From contig NZ_JALGBH010000002.1 in NCBI RefSeq assembly GCF_022809115.1, positions 496,001-560,000 on the forward strand: a DNA stretch of 64,000 nt, given 5' to 3'. Under the pieces are notes generated by a model. The model saw nothing but the letters and a program-made list of their open reading frames with translations, had not been told where the DNA came from and did not search any database. The DNA comes from Pedobacter montanisoli. Lineage in GTDB: Bacteria > Bacteroidota > Bacteroidia > Sphingobacteriales > Sphingobacteriaceae. This document shows, in pieces, positions 9,730 through 19,490 of the stretch. The position numbers were made by a program, and so were the translations under genes. Position 1 is the stretch's first letter; the number at the start of each line of letters is the position of its first letter.

Positions 9730-10692
9730 TTAGCTTTCCCGCTCTAATATTTGCTGTACCAGCATTCTGAAATTTTGTTTTCGCTTATCCGCAACGCTCA
9801 ATTCATTTAGTGCATGGTTTGCCTGGTTTAAATAAGCTTCCATTTGTGTGGTGGCCAGTTCTTTGATCTGGTATTGATCATAAAGGGCTGTAACTTGATT
9901 GATCTTATCATTTTCATCCTGATCGGTACTGGTTAAACAAGCGGTTTCGTTTTGATGTGCCAGTTCCAATGCTTTTAAATGCAGAAAGGTTTTTTTATTG
10001 GCTACAATATCTCCGCCTACCTTTTTGCCAAATTTATCGGGATCAGCATATACATCCAGAATGTCGTCCTGTAATTGAAAAGCTATGCCCAAATTTTCGC
10101 CAAATTGGTAGAGCAGTTCGGCATTTTCATTGGATGCTCCACCTACAATAGCACCCAGTTTCATGGCTCCGCCTAATAACACTGCTGTTTTCTGGCGAAT
10201 CATTTCTATATATTCTGCAATGCTCACATCATTACGTTGCTCAAATTCCATGTCTAGTTGTTGACCTTCGCATACGCCTTGGGCAGTTTGGTTAAAAGTA
10301 TCTAAAACGGGTTTAAGTACGCTGATGTCAACTTTAGACAGATGTTTGTTTGATTCGACCATCATTACATCGCCACTTAATATGGCGTTGTTATTGCCCC
10401 ATTTTTCGTGTACGGTTTGTTTGCCCCTGCGTAAGGGCGCATTGTCCATAATATCATCGTGTACAAGGGTAAAGTTGTGGAAAGTCTCTATAGCCAAAGC
10501 TACATCAATTGCTTTTAGTACATTGTCTGTAAAAAGTTCGGTTGCCATTAAAACCATTACGGGTCTGATCCGTTTCCCGCCCAAATTCATAATGTATTTG
10601 ATGGGTTCATACAGGTTTGCCGGATGTTTCGGGTATTCGATCTTTGAAATAGCTTCTTCTATAATAGGTAATAATTCTGCCGGTGTATGCAT
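9730..10692 (-). CDS. Polyprenyl (farnesyl/geranylgeranyl-type) diphosphate synthase
   Basis: Head-to-tail prenyl transferase that adds isopentenyl diphosphate to an allylic diphosphate. 320 residues. Seen: the first Asp-rich motif LVHDDIMDNAPLRRG, GKRIRPVMVLMA before it, and the second Asp-rich motif FQLQDDILDVYADPDKFGKKVGGDI. The two residues types upstream of the first DDxxD that set chain length cannot be read reliably by eye, so product length (C15, C20 or longer) is open. Two bases separate it from the upstream regulatory-domain protein, and it is the last gene of an rnr-led minus-strand unit. Confidence 0.93.
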   Translation of the reverse strand: MHTPAELLPIIEEAISKIEYPKHPANLYEPIKYIMNLGGKRIRPVMVLMATELFTDNVLKAIDVALAIETFHNFTLVHDDIMDNAPLRRGKQTVHEKWGNNNAILSGDVMMVESNKHLSKVDISVLKPVLDTFNQTAQGVCEGQQLDMEFEQRNDVSIAEYIEMIRQKTAVLLGGAMKLGAIVGGASNENAELLYQFGENLGIAFQLQDDILDVYADPDKFGKKVGGDIVANKKTFLHLKALELAHQNETACLTSTDQDENDKINQVTALYDQYQIKELATTQMEAYLNQANHALNELSVADKRKQNFRMLVQQILERES

Positions 10693-10694
10693 GG

Positions 10695-11867
10695 TTAAGG
10701 GTTTATCATGGTTCCAAATGCCGATTTGCTTTCCATCAGTTTAATAAAGCTGTTTTCTAAAGAAGTTTGCTTTACTACTGGATTGTTTTTCCAGAAATCA
10801 GCATTATAAGTTATCGAATTAACGGTTTTATGATCAGTTGTATTTTTAACCACCTCATTAAATTGCTGTGTCTTTAGTTCATCATTAAGTTGGTATACCA
10901 AAAGCATTGAACTTGCACTTACATTTAAATCGGTACGTTTAATTTTTAGCGGCAAAAATAGCTTTGTTGAAACACTTTCTAAAATAGAAATGGCAGAAGA
11001 GTTCTTTTTGAAAGTAACAATAGTACTTAATTCAGGTGCTTTGTGGATAACGGCACGGTCAAATTTCATAGGCGTATGGTAAATCTGGCTTTCTACACGA
11101 TAGATTAAGAAATCTTTTAAACCGATGTAAAACAAGCTGTTGGCATAAAATTCGTTCTTTTTAGGCGATTTCAACATACAATTGATTACAGCTATAGATT
11201 GCTCATCTTTTTCAATGTAATGGATCAGCTTAATATTGTAATCGGGTATAGAGTTTAGGGTTATAAATTTCCCGGGTTTTTCTCTGAATAAATATCCTGC
11301 CAGCGAAAAAGTTAAATAAGAAAGATTGTTAAAAGTAAAGTTTACATCCTGATTTTCCTGAGCAAAGCGTGTTTGTCTGGCTATCCATCCTTGTATTTTC
11401 TGCGGATTAAAATCTATATCATAAAACAGTTCGTAAATTTGAAAAGGCTTGTTGTTTAAAGAGGTGAGTTGTCTGTAAAATGCATTTCCATAATGATGAA
11501 AAGCTGCATTTTTTGCAGCTTTTTCTAAAGCGCTTTTTAAAAGCTGTTCTGTAGGAATAGTTTTTACAGTAACTTCTTTTAAAGTGATATGAGCAGGGGT
11601 AAGCCTCACGATCAATTCATCCTTGATCAGTGTATCAAGGCTTTGGTAACTTACATGACTAAATCTTAGTTTACCGCTTTGGTTTACACCTTTTAATTCA
11701 AACTCTCCGCTATCGTTGGTTACCGTAATTGTATTGCTCCCTACAATGCCTACCGAAACAAGCGCTATTCCTTTATGATCAGGGCCTGTAACTTTACCAC
11801 GAATGGTTTGTGCAAATACATTAAAGTAAAAACAACAGCAAAGAACACAGATGTAAAACCTCATCAA
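10695..11867 (-). CDS. Secreted protein with carboxypeptidase-regulatory-like domain
   Basis: 390 residues. Signal peptide MMRFYICVLCCCFYFNVFAQ, then a CarboxypepD_reg-like beta-sandwich (about residues 22-95, beginning TIRGKVTGPDHKGIALVSVGI, as in the N-terminus of many SusC-like receptors), followed by a DUF5686-like or otherwise unassigned region of about 290 residues. There is no TonB plug or barrel, so it is not a TonB-dependent receptor. Its start codon overlaps the rnr stop by 4 bases, so translation is probably coupled. Function unknown; outer-membrane or periplasmic location is inferred from the signal and domain. Confidence 0.8.
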   Translation of the reverse strand: MMRFYICVLCCCFYFNVFAQTIRGKVTGPDHKGIALVSVGIVGSNTITVTNDSGEFELKGVNQSGKLRFSHVSYQSLDTLIKDELIVRLTPAHITLKEVTVKTIPTEQLLKSALEKAAKNAAFHHYGNAFYRQLTSLNNKPFQIYELFYDIDFNPQKIQGWIARQTRFAQENQDVNFTFNNLSYLTFSLAGYLFREKPGKFITLNSIPDYNIKLIHYIEKDEQSIAVINCMLKSPKKNEFYANSLFYIGLKDFLIYRVESQIYHTPMKFDRAVIHKAPELSTIVTFKKNSSAISILESVSTKLFLPLKIKRTDLNVSASSMLLVYQLNDELKTQQFNEVVKNTTDHKTVNSITYNADFWKNNPVVKQTSLENSFIKLMESKSAFGTMINP

Positions 11868-14002
11868 TCAAATTTAGAAATCAGCGTAAAATCTATCTGA
11901 CGCTTTGTAAGATCCACTTTTTTCACTTTAATAGTTACTTCATCGCCTAACTGGTATTTGTGTTTTTTCCGTTGTCCTATAATGCAGAAGTTCTTTTCAT
12001 CCAATACATAAAAATCGTCGGTAATGTCACGTAAACGTACCATGCCTTCGCATTTATTTTCTATGATCTCTACATACATGCCCCATTCGGTAACACCTGA
12101 TATAATTCCGGTATAAACTTTGCCCACGTTATCTTCAAGATATTCGGCCTGTTTGTATTTAACGGATGCTCTTTCGGCATCAGCGGCTTTTTTCTCCATA
12201 GCCGAAGAGTGCTCACTGGCTTTTTCGTATTCTTCTGCATTGGCCGATTTTCCGCCTTCCAGGTACTGCGCTAATAAACGATGTACCATAATATCTGGAT
12301 AACGACGTATAGGAGAAGTAAAATGCGTATAATAATCAAAGGCTAAACCATAATGGCTGGTCTTTTTAGTGGTATAAACAGCCTTAGCCATAGATCTGAT
12401 GGCCAATTGGGTTAATATGTTCTGTTCTTTTTTACCCTCAACATCTTCCATTAAATGGTTTAACGAACGGGCTATTTCTTTATCAGAACGGGTATTGATT
12501 TTATAACCAAATCTTGAGGCAAAAGTGGCAAAACTGTTTAGGCTCTCGGTATTAGGTGAGTCGTGGGTTCTATATACAAAAGTGTATTGATTTTTACCTT
12601 TACCCATTTTAGCCACATGCTCGGCAACTTTTTTATTGGCCAGCAACATAAAATCTTCTATCAGTTTATGTGCATCTTTTCTTTCTTTTACATATACACC
12701 AATAGGTCTGCTAAATTCATCGAGCTTAAATTTAACCTCTGCGCTTTCAAAACTGATCGCACCGTTTTTAAATTTTTCAACTCTTAAGATATGAGCCAGC
12801 TCATTTAACTTTAAGATTTCTGCTGCGAAATCGCCTGTTTTATTTTCTATAATTTCCTGCGCTTCTTCATAAGTAAACCTTCTGTCAGAGTGGATAATGG
12901 TACGTCCAAACCATTGATGAAGTATGTGTGCTTTTTCATTCATTTCAAAAACGGCGGAAAAGCATAATTTATCTTCGTTTGGTCTTAATGAACACACACC
13001 GTTAGATAAATGTTCAGGTAGCATAGGTATCACTCTGTCAACCAGATACACAGAAGTAGCCCGTTGGTAAGCCTCTTTATCTAAAGCCGAGTTAGGTGTT
13101 ACATAATGAGAAACATCGGCAATGTGCACGCCTATTTCATAATTGCCATTTTCCAGTTGTTTAAAAGAAATGGCATCATCAAAATCTTTGGCATCAATAG
13201 GATCGATGGTAAAAGTTGTGGTATTTCTAAAATCTTTCCTGTTGTTAAGCTCTGATTTGGCTATATCGTCTGGAATACTGTTGGCTTCGTTTTCTACTTC
13301 GGCAGGAAACGACAAAGGAAAACCATATTGTGCTAATATGGCATTCATTTCGGTATTGTTCTCGCCTGTGCTGCCTAAAACATAAGTTATTTTTCCGATC
13401 GGATTTTTAGCACCTTCGGGCCAGTCTGTAATGCTAGCCATTACTTTTTCGCCATTTTTAGCTCCGCTGATATCGGCCAGTGGAACAAAAATATCATGAA
13501 GCATCTTACGGTCGTCTGGTATAACGAAAGCAAATTTTTCTGATATTTTGGCAACGCCTATAAAGTCTGTTTTTGCTCTTTGTAAGATCTCAACAATTTC
13601 GCCTTCATTTCTCCGACCGCTTTTCTTACCAAAAACATAGACTTTAACCTTATCGCCATCTAAGGCATTGCCCAATTTACGAGGGGCAATAAAAACATCT
13701 TTTTCAAATTCATCATCGGGTATAACAAAAGCAGAGCCGCTGGCGGTCATATCTACCGTTCCGGTAATAAATGTTTTTTGTTCTTTAAGCTTGAATTTTC
13801 CGCGTTCGGGTCTTATGAACAAGCCTTTTTCGGTTTGTTCTACCAAAACTTCGAGTATAGTTTCTACAGATGCTTTGTCGCTCAAATTTAAGCGCGATGC
13901 AACCTGTTTATGATTTAAGGCTATATTTCGGTTTTTTTCAAAAATATCAGTTATCAACTGGGTAAGAACCTGTTTAAACTGTGCATTTTTATTTTTTGCC
14001 AT
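11864..14002 (-). CDS. rnr: Ribonuclease R
   Basis: Processive 3'-5' exoribonuclease of the RNase II/R family, used in mRNA and structured-RNA decay. 712 residues. Order: N-terminal winged helix (NHKQVASRLNLSDKASVETIL), two cold-shock-type OB folds (about 65-220), the RNB catalytic domain with TIDPIDAKDFDDAISF (metal-binding Asp residues) and HYGLAFDYYTHFTSPIRRYPD, and a C-terminal S1 domain (YTGIISGVTEWGMYVEI). It lacks the long Lys-rich tail of the E. coli enzyme. First gene of a three-gene unit with a regulatory-domain protein and polyprenyl synthase. Confidence 0.97.
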   Translation of the reverse strand: MAKNKNAQFKQVLTQLITDIFEKNRNIALNHKQVASRLNLSDKASVETILEVLVEQTEKGLFIRPERGKFKLKEQKTFITGTVDMTASGSAFVIPDDEFEKDVFIAPRKLGNALDGDKVKVYVFGKKSGRRNEGEIVEILQRAKTDFIGVAKISEKFAFVIPDDRKMLHDIFVPLADISGAKNGEKVMASITDWPEGAKNPIGKITYVLGSTGENNTEMNAILAQYGFPLSFPAEVENEANSIPDDIAKSELNNRKDFRNTTTFTIDPIDAKDFDDAISFKQLENGNYEIGVHIADVSHYVTPNSALDKEAYQRATSVYLVDRVIPMLPEHLSNGVCSLRPNEDKLCFSAVFEMNEKAHILHQWFGRTIIHSDRRFTYEEAQEIIENKTGDFAAEILKLNELAHILRVEKFKNGAISFESAEVKFKLDEFSRPIGVYVKERKDAHKLIEDFMLLANKKVAEHVAKMGKGKNQYTFVYRTHDSPNTESLNSFATFASRFGYKINTRSDKEIARSLNHLMEDVEGKKEQNILTQLAIRSMAKAVYTTKKTSHYGLAFDYYTHFTSPIRRYPDIMVHRLLAQYLEGGKSANAEEYEKASEHSSAMEKKAADAERASVKYKQAEYLEDNVGKVYTGIISGVTEWGMYVEIIENKCEGMVRLRDITDDFYVLDEKNFCIIGQRKKHKYQLGDEVTIKVKKVDLTKRQIDFTLISKFD

Positions 14003-14087
14003 AAGTGTTTTTCTGTTGTTAAAGATTTAGATGGTAGATTTTTGTGCTAATTTAAACATTAAATATGCAAGGCACCTAAAATAGCAA

Positions 14088-14126
14088 GGCCTGTTTAAGA
14101 TTTTGTTAAAATTACTTAAACAGGCC
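14088..14126 (-). terminator. Stem-loop after the small secreted protein
   Basis: Perfect 12-bp stem GGCCTGTTTAAG / CTTAAACAGGCC with a 15-base loop. It lies 22 bases past the stop of the minus-strand gene ending at 14149 and ahead of rnr. The T-run is weak (TTGCTATTTT). Confidence 0.7.
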
Positions 14127-14148
14127 GCTTTTACATTAAAAGAAAATA

Positions 14149-14571
14149 TTAATCTCTGTTTCCTCTACCTTTACCATGTTTATTGTAGCCTTTGCCATTT
14201 TTATACTGTCCGTAATGGTTTCCATTATCTTTTTTGTAATAACGGTTATCTACATAACGTACCTGGCGTAAATAAGGCTTAGGTTCGTTAATTACAATTT
14301 TACGTCCGCTATATAAATTATAAGCGTGGTACTTTTTAGGTAAACTTTTTCTGTGTACCCAACGGCCACCATCTAAATAGATAAAGCTTTTAGAAGGTAC
14401 GTAATAGTAGGTATTAATTTCGGGCATGTAATAATACTCTACATAATCATATCCACGCGGACCCCAGTTAGGTTGTGAGCCTATGTTAATGTTTAGGCTA
14501 ACTTGAGCGTTAACGGGTTTAAAGCTACCTAGAGCTAAAACTAAACCTGCTAATAAAACTAACTTTTTCAT
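14149..14571 (-). CDS. Small secreted protein of unknown function
   Basis: 140 residues. Signal peptide MKKLVLLAGLVLALGSFKPVNAQ, then a Tyr-rich region (GYDYVEYYYMPEINTYYYV) and a very basic Gly/Lys/Asn-rich tail (DNGNHYGQYKNGKGYNKHGKGRGNRD). The centre has the pattern IYLDGGRWVHRKSLPKKYHAYNL, which I have seen in small exported Bacteroidota proteins but cannot name. An ATG 48 bases further upstream is in frame, but the signal peptide starts at MKKL, so 14571 is preferred. Single gene with its own stem-loop. Confidence 0.75.
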   Translation of the reverse strand: MKKLVLLAGLVLALGSFKPVNAQVSLNINIGSQPNWGPRGYDYVEYYYMPEINTYYYVPSKSFIYLDGGRWVHRKSLPKKYHAYNLYSGRKIVINEPKPYLRQVRYVDNRYYKKDNGNHYGQYKNGKGYNKHGKGRGNRD

Positions 14572-14665
14572 AACAATTATAATTTGTGTGTTATTGGTAC
14601 AAAACCATTTTTGTGCCATAATTTATATAATTATGGTTTGGTAACCTTAATTATACATTAATAGC

Positions 14666-14673
14666 TATCTTTG
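14666..14673 (+). promoter_or_regulatory. Minus-7 box of gatB
   Basis: TATCTTTG fits TAnnTTTG and lies 34 bases ahead of the gatB ATG. The nearest TTTG (14637-14640) is 25 bases away, longer than usual. Confidence 0.45.
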
Positions 14674-14707
14674 ACACCTGTAGCCGAAGCATTTTAAGTT
14701 TTTTTGG

Positions 14708-16174
14708 ATGAGTTTACATACTACAGAAAATAACAATACTTCATTTGAACTGGTTTCCGGATTAGAGATTCATGTCCAGTTAAACACACAGTCTAAAATA
14801 TTTTCATCAGATAGCGCAGCATTTGGAGCAAAACCTAATGAACATATTTCGCCCGTAAGTTTGGCATTGCCGGGCACATTACCTCAATTAAATAAAGAGG
14901 TAATAGAAAAAGCAATGAGAATAGGCTTAGCCTTAAACTGCGAAATTAATCAATACAATTTCTTCGATAGAAAGAATTATTTCTATGCCGATTTGCCCAA
15001 AGGCTATCAGATTACCCAAGATAACAGGCCAATTTGTAAAAACGGATTTATAGTGCTTGATCTGGCAAATGGTACTCAAAAACGTGTAGGTATCAATCGC
15101 ATTCATCTCGAAGAAGATGCCGGTAAAAGTCTGCACGATCAAGATGTCGCCTATTCATTTGTGGATCTGAACAGAGCAGGAGTTCCTTTAATAGAAATTG
15201 TAACTGAACCCGAAATCAGCAGTGCTGAAGAAGCTTCGGCTTTGCTTGCAGAAATTAGGCAGTTGGTTCGCTTTTTAGATGTGAGCGATGGTAATATGGA
15301 AGAAGGCTCGCTGCGTTGCGATGCCAATATTTCGATAAGACCGCGTGGACATCAAGAATTTGGCACACGTTGCGAAGTAAAAAACCTCAATTCAATCCGC
15401 AATGTACGAAGAGCAATAGATTTTGAATTTGACAGACAGGTAAAAGCTGTACAAAGTGGCGAAACCATACAGCAATGTACTTTGAATTTTGATGCAGATG
15501 AAGGTACAACTTCACCTATGCGTACCAAAGAAGAAGCTAATGATTACCGTTATTTCCCTGATCCGGATTTAGCACCTGTGGTAATCTCAGATGAATGGTT
15601 AAATAAAGTAAAAGAGGCCATGCCTGAGTTGCCTCGTCATATAGCAAATCAACTGGTGCAGAAATATGGCCTAAATCTTTCTGAAGCCATGCTGGTGGCA
15701 GAAGATAAAACCTTATATAGTTACTTTAATGAAGCCAAAGGCATTGTTAGAAATGAAAAAAGCCTGATCAATTGGCTTATTGGTAATTTAAGAGCAGTGC
15801 TAAATACCCAGCAACGAGATATTAGCGCTTATCCTGTATCTCCGGCCAGATTTGCAGAATTGGTTAATCTGGTAGATGATAAAAGAATAAGCCAGCAAAA
15901 TGCATTGCAACAGTTGTTGCCTGCTTTAGAGCAACATACAGATAAAAGCGTATTAGCAATAGCCGAACAGCTTAACTTGTTGATCAGTGAAGATCAGGAT
16001 GCGCTGTTTACGATCATAGAAGACGTGCTGAATAAATACGAACAGCAGGTAGAAGCATATAAAAAAGGAAAAAAAGGCGTTTTAGGATTGTTTGTAGGCG
16101 AAGTGATGAAAGCCTCAAAAGGTAAAGCCGACGCAAAAAAAGTTAACGATATAATTTTAGAAAAACTAAAGTAA
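14708..16174 (+). CDS. gatB: Aspartyl/glutamyl-tRNA amidotransferase subunit B
   Basis: Subunit of GatCAB, which converts Glu-tRNA(Gln) and Asp-tRNA(Asn) to the amidated forms. 488 residues. Seen: GLEIHVQLNTQSKIFS at the N-terminus, the cradle-domain motifs FDRKNYFYADLPKGYQITQ and GSLRCDANISIRP, KNLNSIRNVRRAIDFE, and the C-terminal GatB/YqeY helical tail ending KKVNDIILEKLK. gatA and gatC are not in the window, as is usual in this phylum where the subunits are scattered. The stop overlaps the start of the next gene by one base. Confidence 0.97.
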   Translation: MSLHTTENNNTSFELVSGLEIHVQLNTQSKIFSSDSAAFGAKPNEHISPVSLALPGTLPQLNKEVIEKAMRIGLALNCEINQYNFFDRKNYFYADLPKGYQITQDNRPICKNGFIVLDLANGTQKRVGINRIHLEEDAGKSLHDQDVAYSFVDLNRAGVPLIEIVTEPEISSAEEASALLAEIRQLVRFLDVSDGNMEEGSLRCDANISIRPRGHQEFGTRCEVKNLNSIRNVRRAIDFEFDRQVKAVQSGETIQQCTLNFDADEGTTSPMRTKEEANDYRYFPDPDLAPVVISDEWLNKVKEAMPELPRHIANQLVQKYGLNLSEAMLVAEDKTLYSYFNEAKGIVRNEKSLINWLIGNLRAVLNTQQRDISAYPVSPARFAELVNLVDDKRISQQNALQQLLPALEQHTDKSVLAIAEQLNLLISEDQDALFTIIEDVLNKYEQQVEAYKKGKKGVLGLFVGEVMKASKGKADAKKVNDIILEKLK

Positions 16175-17283
16175 TGAACAAAAAAATTGGATTAGCACTA
16201 GTTGCAGCAACGTTTCTGTTTGCTTGTAAAGACAAAACTAAATTCACCATCGACGGAAAATTTGAAAATCCCGGTGCAGAAAAAAAAGTGTACTTGTACG
16301 GTATGGAAAATAACGGGATGAACGTAATAGATTCAACTACCTTATCAGAAAAAGGTGAATTTACTTTTTCACGTTCTGCTCCTGAAAGTGATTTTTACAG
16401 GGTAAATTTTGGTACAAATGAATACATCATTCTAGCTAAAAATGGCGAAGTAGTTAAATTAACGGCTGATATCAATGATAAAAATCATAGCTATAAAATT
16501 ACAGGTGCCGAAGATGCCGATAAACTTACAGAGTTTAATGCACTGAAATTTAAGTACCAGACCAAAATAGAGGACATCAAGGCCGACTTTGAAAAAAGAG
16601 TAGCAGAAGCTCCCGATAAAAGAGATCAAATTATACAAGAGCTTACACCTGTTTTTACCAAAGCTTTAAATGAACTAAACCAGCAGATGATCAATTTTGC
16701 TAACAGTAATACCAGTTCTTTGGTTAGTTTTTATGCCATCAGCTTAATTAATCCTGCAGGTAATGAGAAAGCAATGGTAGATTATGCAGCTAAAGTGGAT
16801 GCTAAATTGAAGAAAAATCCGATGGTGGCCAACTTTGTGAGCAAAGTAGAAAAACTGAAAGCCGTTCAGGTAGGAGAAACTGCTCCCGATTTCAGCATTC
16901 CATCAATAGATGGCAAAACCATTAAGTTATCAGATTACAGAGGTAAATATTTGCTGATTGATTTCTGGGCTTCGTGGTGTGGTCCCTGTCGCGAAGAGAA
17001 CCCTAATGTGGTTAAAGCTTATCAAAAATTTAAAGATAAAAACTTTACCATACTTGGCATTTCTTTAGATAAAGATAAACAAGCATGGCAAGGTGCAATT
17101 AAACAAGATGGCTTGATCTGGGATCATGCAAGCGAGCTTAAAGATTTTGAAGGAGAAGTGGTAAGATTGTACCAGATAGAAGCTATACCGAGCTCATTCT
17201 TGTTAGACCCTAATGGTAAGATCATTGCAAGAGACCTTAGAGGCGATGAACTGGATCAGTTTTTAAGCAAAACCTTAAAGTAA
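16174..17283 (+). CDS. Thioredoxin-fold lipoprotein (TlpA-like, DUF4369)
   Basis: 369 residues, periplasmic disulfide oxidoreductase. The signal MNKKIGLALVAATFLFACKD ends in a probable lipobox (FLFAC). Residues about 25-120 form a DUF4369-type beta domain; a helical stretch (about 125-215) follows, then an AhpC/TSA-thioredoxin domain (about 230-369) with APDFSIPSIDGKTIKLSDYRGK and the active site WASWCGPCREENP. This is the common Bacteroidota TlpA-like arrangement, thought to reduce cytochrome or envelope protein disulfides; the substrate is not known here. One-base overlap with gatB suggests co-transcription. Confidence 0.92.
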   Translation: MNKKIGLALVAATFLFACKDKTKFTIDGKFENPGAEKKVYLYGMENNGMNVIDSTTLSEKGEFTFSRSAPESDFYRVNFGTNEYIILAKNGEVVKLTADINDKNHSYKITGAEDADKLTEFNALKFKYQTKIEDIKADFEKRVAEAPDKRDQIIQELTPVFTKALNELNQQMINFANSNTSSLVSFYAISLINPAGNEKAMVDYAAKVDAKLKKNPMVANFVSKVEKLKAVQVGETAPDFSIPSIDGKTIKLSDYRGKYLLIDFWASWCGPCREENPNVVKAYQKFKDKNFTILGISLDKDKQAWQGAIKQDGLIWDHASELKDFEGEVVRLYQIEAIPSSFLLDPNGKIIARDLRGDELDQFLSKTLK

Positions 17284-17387
17284 TTTTTCGTAAATGTTAA
17301 GTCAATCGGGGTTATTAACAATTTCTTAACTTTGAATTAATCAAATATTGCAATTGTATACTTACTTTCGTAACAAATAAAACAACG

Positions 17388-18077
17388 ATGAGTACAGCTA
17401 AGCAGAAGATATTAATTGTTGATGACGAGCCGGATATTCTTGAACTGATAGAATATAACCTCAAAAAAGAAGGCTATCAGGTGTTTTTGGCCGCTAATGG
17501 TCAAGAAGGGATTAACGTAGCGAAAAAGGTTCAGCCCGATTTGATCATATTAGATATCATGATGCCAAAGATGGATGGCATCGAAGCTTGTCGTTTGATG
17601 CGAGCTATTCCTGAATTCAAAAATACGTTCATGGTTTTTTTAACAGCTAGGAGCGAAGAGTATTCTGAAATAGCAGGTTTTAATGTTGGGGCAGATGATT
17701 ATATTGCCAAACCCATTAAACCAAGAGCTTTAATAAGTCGCATTAATGCTATTTTACGCCGCAATGCAAGCAATGATGAAGTTTCTGAAAATAAATTAGA
17801 AATAGGGGATTTGATTATTGATAGAGAAGCTTATTTAGTTTACCAAAGCGGAGAAAAAGTAATTTTAGCTAAAAAAGAATTTGAATTGCTTTACCTGCTG
17901 GCTTCTAAACCTGGCAAAGTTTATACCCGCGAATCGATATTGAAAAACATCTGGGAAGATTCGGTAGTGGTTACCAACAGGACCATTGATGTACACATCA
18001 GAAAATTGAGAGAAAAACTAGGCGAAAACTATGTTTCTACCGTAAAAGGAGTGGGATACAAGTTTGAACTATCTTAA
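17388..18077 (+). CDS. OmpR/PhoB-family response regulator, orphan
   Basis: 229 residues: a receiver domain (about 7-125; acidic pair DDEPD near the N-terminus, phosphoacceptor in LIILDIMMPKMDG, Thr in FLTARS, Lys in DYIAKPIKP) and a winged-helix DNA-binding domain (about 135-229, ending GVGYKFELS). PhoB-like in look. No histidine kinase is adjacent; the next gene is fabF. A box TACTTTCG at 17363-17370, one mismatch from TAnnTTTG, lies 17 bases ahead of the ATG. It is followed at once by a strong terminator, so it is a single-gene unit. Target genes cannot be inferred. Confidence 0.93.
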   Translation: MSTAKQKILIVDDEPDILELIEYNLKKEGYQVFLAANGQEGINVAKKVQPDLIILDIMMPKMDGIEACRLMRAIPEFKNTFMVFLTARSEEYSEIAGFNVGADDYIAKPIKPRALISRINAILRRNASNDEVSENKLEIGDLIIDREAYLVYQSGEKVILAKKEFELLYLLASKPGKVYTRESILKNIWEDSVVVTNRTIDVHIRKLREKLGENYVSTVKGVGYKFELS

Positions 18078-18099
18078 CATTGATAAAGACTTTATAGTA

Positions 18100-18128
18100 A
18101 GGCCATTCTTAATAGAATGGCTTTTTTT
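18100..18128 (+). terminator. Terminator of the response regulator
   Basis: Stem GGCCATTCT / AGAATGGC with a 4-base loop TAAT, followed by seven T residues (18122-18128). Directly after the response-regulator gene. Confidence 0.9.
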
Positions 18129-18243
18129 ATGAATTTAAAGGTCAGTTTGATCTCATTGTTATCCTACAACTAAAATAATTAGAAAAAAACGACAATTCAC
18201 ACGCTAATGAATGCGAAATTTGCGGTTTCAAAAACACAAGCAA

Positions 18244-19485
18244 ATGAAAAGAGTTGTAGTTACAGGTTTAGGAGCCATTACACCCTTAGGGCATAACATA
18301 GCAGATTTCTGGAATAACATTGTATCTGGGAAAAGTGCGGGTGAACGTGTTACACGTTTCGATGTATCAAGATTTCGCTCGCAAATGGCTTGTGAAGTCA
18401 AAGACTTCAATCCTGCTGATCATTTAGACAGAAATGAAATTAAGCGTACTGATCTGTTTACCCAGTATGCTTTATATGCTGCTTCGCAGGCAATGGAAGA
18501 TTCTGGAATAGATCTAAGTACGATAGATCCTTTTGATTTTGGAGTAATCTGGGGTAGCGGACAAGGCGGAATGCAAACTTTTGAGACAGAAGTTGAGAAT
18601 TATGTAAAAGGTGATTATAATCCACGTTTTAACCCTTTCTTTATTCCAAAGTTGTTGGTAAACATGGCTTCGGGTTTAATTTCAATGAAATTTGGATTAC
18701 AGGGGATTAACTATACGCCTGTATCTGCCTGTGCTACAGGTAACAATGCCATTATGGATGCTTTTAATTACATTAGAATGGGCAAAGCAAAGCTATTTGT
18801 TACCGGCGGCTCTGAAGCCGGAATTACACCAGCGTCTTTTGGTGGTTTTGCAGCGTTAAAAGCCATGTCGCACAGAAATGATGATCCGCAAACCGCAAGC
18901 AGGCCATTTGATAAAAACCGCGATGGATTTGTAATGGGCGAAGGGGCTGGTGCTTTAATTTTGGAAGAATATGAACATGCGAAAGCAAGAGGTGCTAAAA
19001 TCTACGCAGAAGTAGTTGGAGCTGCCATGACAGCAGATGCTTATCATATCACTTCGCCACATCCAGAGGGAATTGGTGCAGCCAAAGCGATGAGCCTGGC
19101 TCTAGAAGAAGCGGGCATCAAACCAGAAGAATTAGACTATCTAAATCTTCATGCTACTTCTACACCGGTAGGAGACCTTGCTGAGATTAATGCGGCTAAT
19201 TTGGTTTTTGGTTCTTCTAAAAATCTGCATATTAGTTCTACCAAATCTATGACGGGGCATTTATTGGGTGCTGCTGCGGCAATAGAAGCCATTATTGCTA
19301 TTAAAAGTATCAACGATAATGTGGTGCCTCCAACTATTAACGTTACCGAACCGGATCCTGAAATACCAGAAGGTATGCAATTGGTATTTAATAAAGCTCT
19401 GCATAAAGAGGTAAAAACTGCCATGAGCAATGCTTTTGGTTTTGGTGGACATAACAGCACTGTGGTATTTAAAGAGTTGATTTAA
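18244..19485 (+). CDS. fabF: 3-oxoacyl-ACP synthase II
   Basis: Condensing enzyme of fatty-acid elongation. 413 residues from the ATG at 18244 (MKRVVVTGLGAITPLGHN); an in-frame ATG 33 bases upstream adds MRNLRFQKHKQ, which is unlike the family. The Cys-His-His triad is visible: VSACATGNNAI, NLHATSTPVGD and STKSMTGHLLGAAAA, with the Gly-rich C-terminal NAFGFGGHNS. No acpP or rnc is next to it, so it is not in the usual fab cluster. It ends in a long-range terminator stem that holds a repeat element in its loop. Confidence 0.96.
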   Translation: MKRVVVTGLGAITPLGHNIADFWNNIVSGKSAGERVTRFDVSRFRSQMACEVKDFNPADHLDRNEIKRTDLFTQYALYAASQAMEDSGIDLSTIDPFDFGVIWGSGQGGMQTFETEVENYVKGDYNPRFNPFFIPKLLVNMASGLISMKFGLQGINYTPVSACATGNNAIMDAFNYIRMGKAKLFVTGGSEAGITPASFGGFAALKAMSHRNDDPQTASRPFDKNRDGFVMGEGAGALILEEYEHAKARGAKIYAEVVGAAMTADAYHITSPHPEGIGAAKAMSLALEEAGIKPEELDYLNLHATSTPVGDLAEINAANLVFGSSKNLHISSTKSMTGHLLGAAAAIEAIIAIKSINDNVVPPTINVTEPDPEIPEGMQLVFNKALHKEVKTAMSNAFGFGGHNSTVVFKELI

Positions 19486-19490
19486 GTGAA

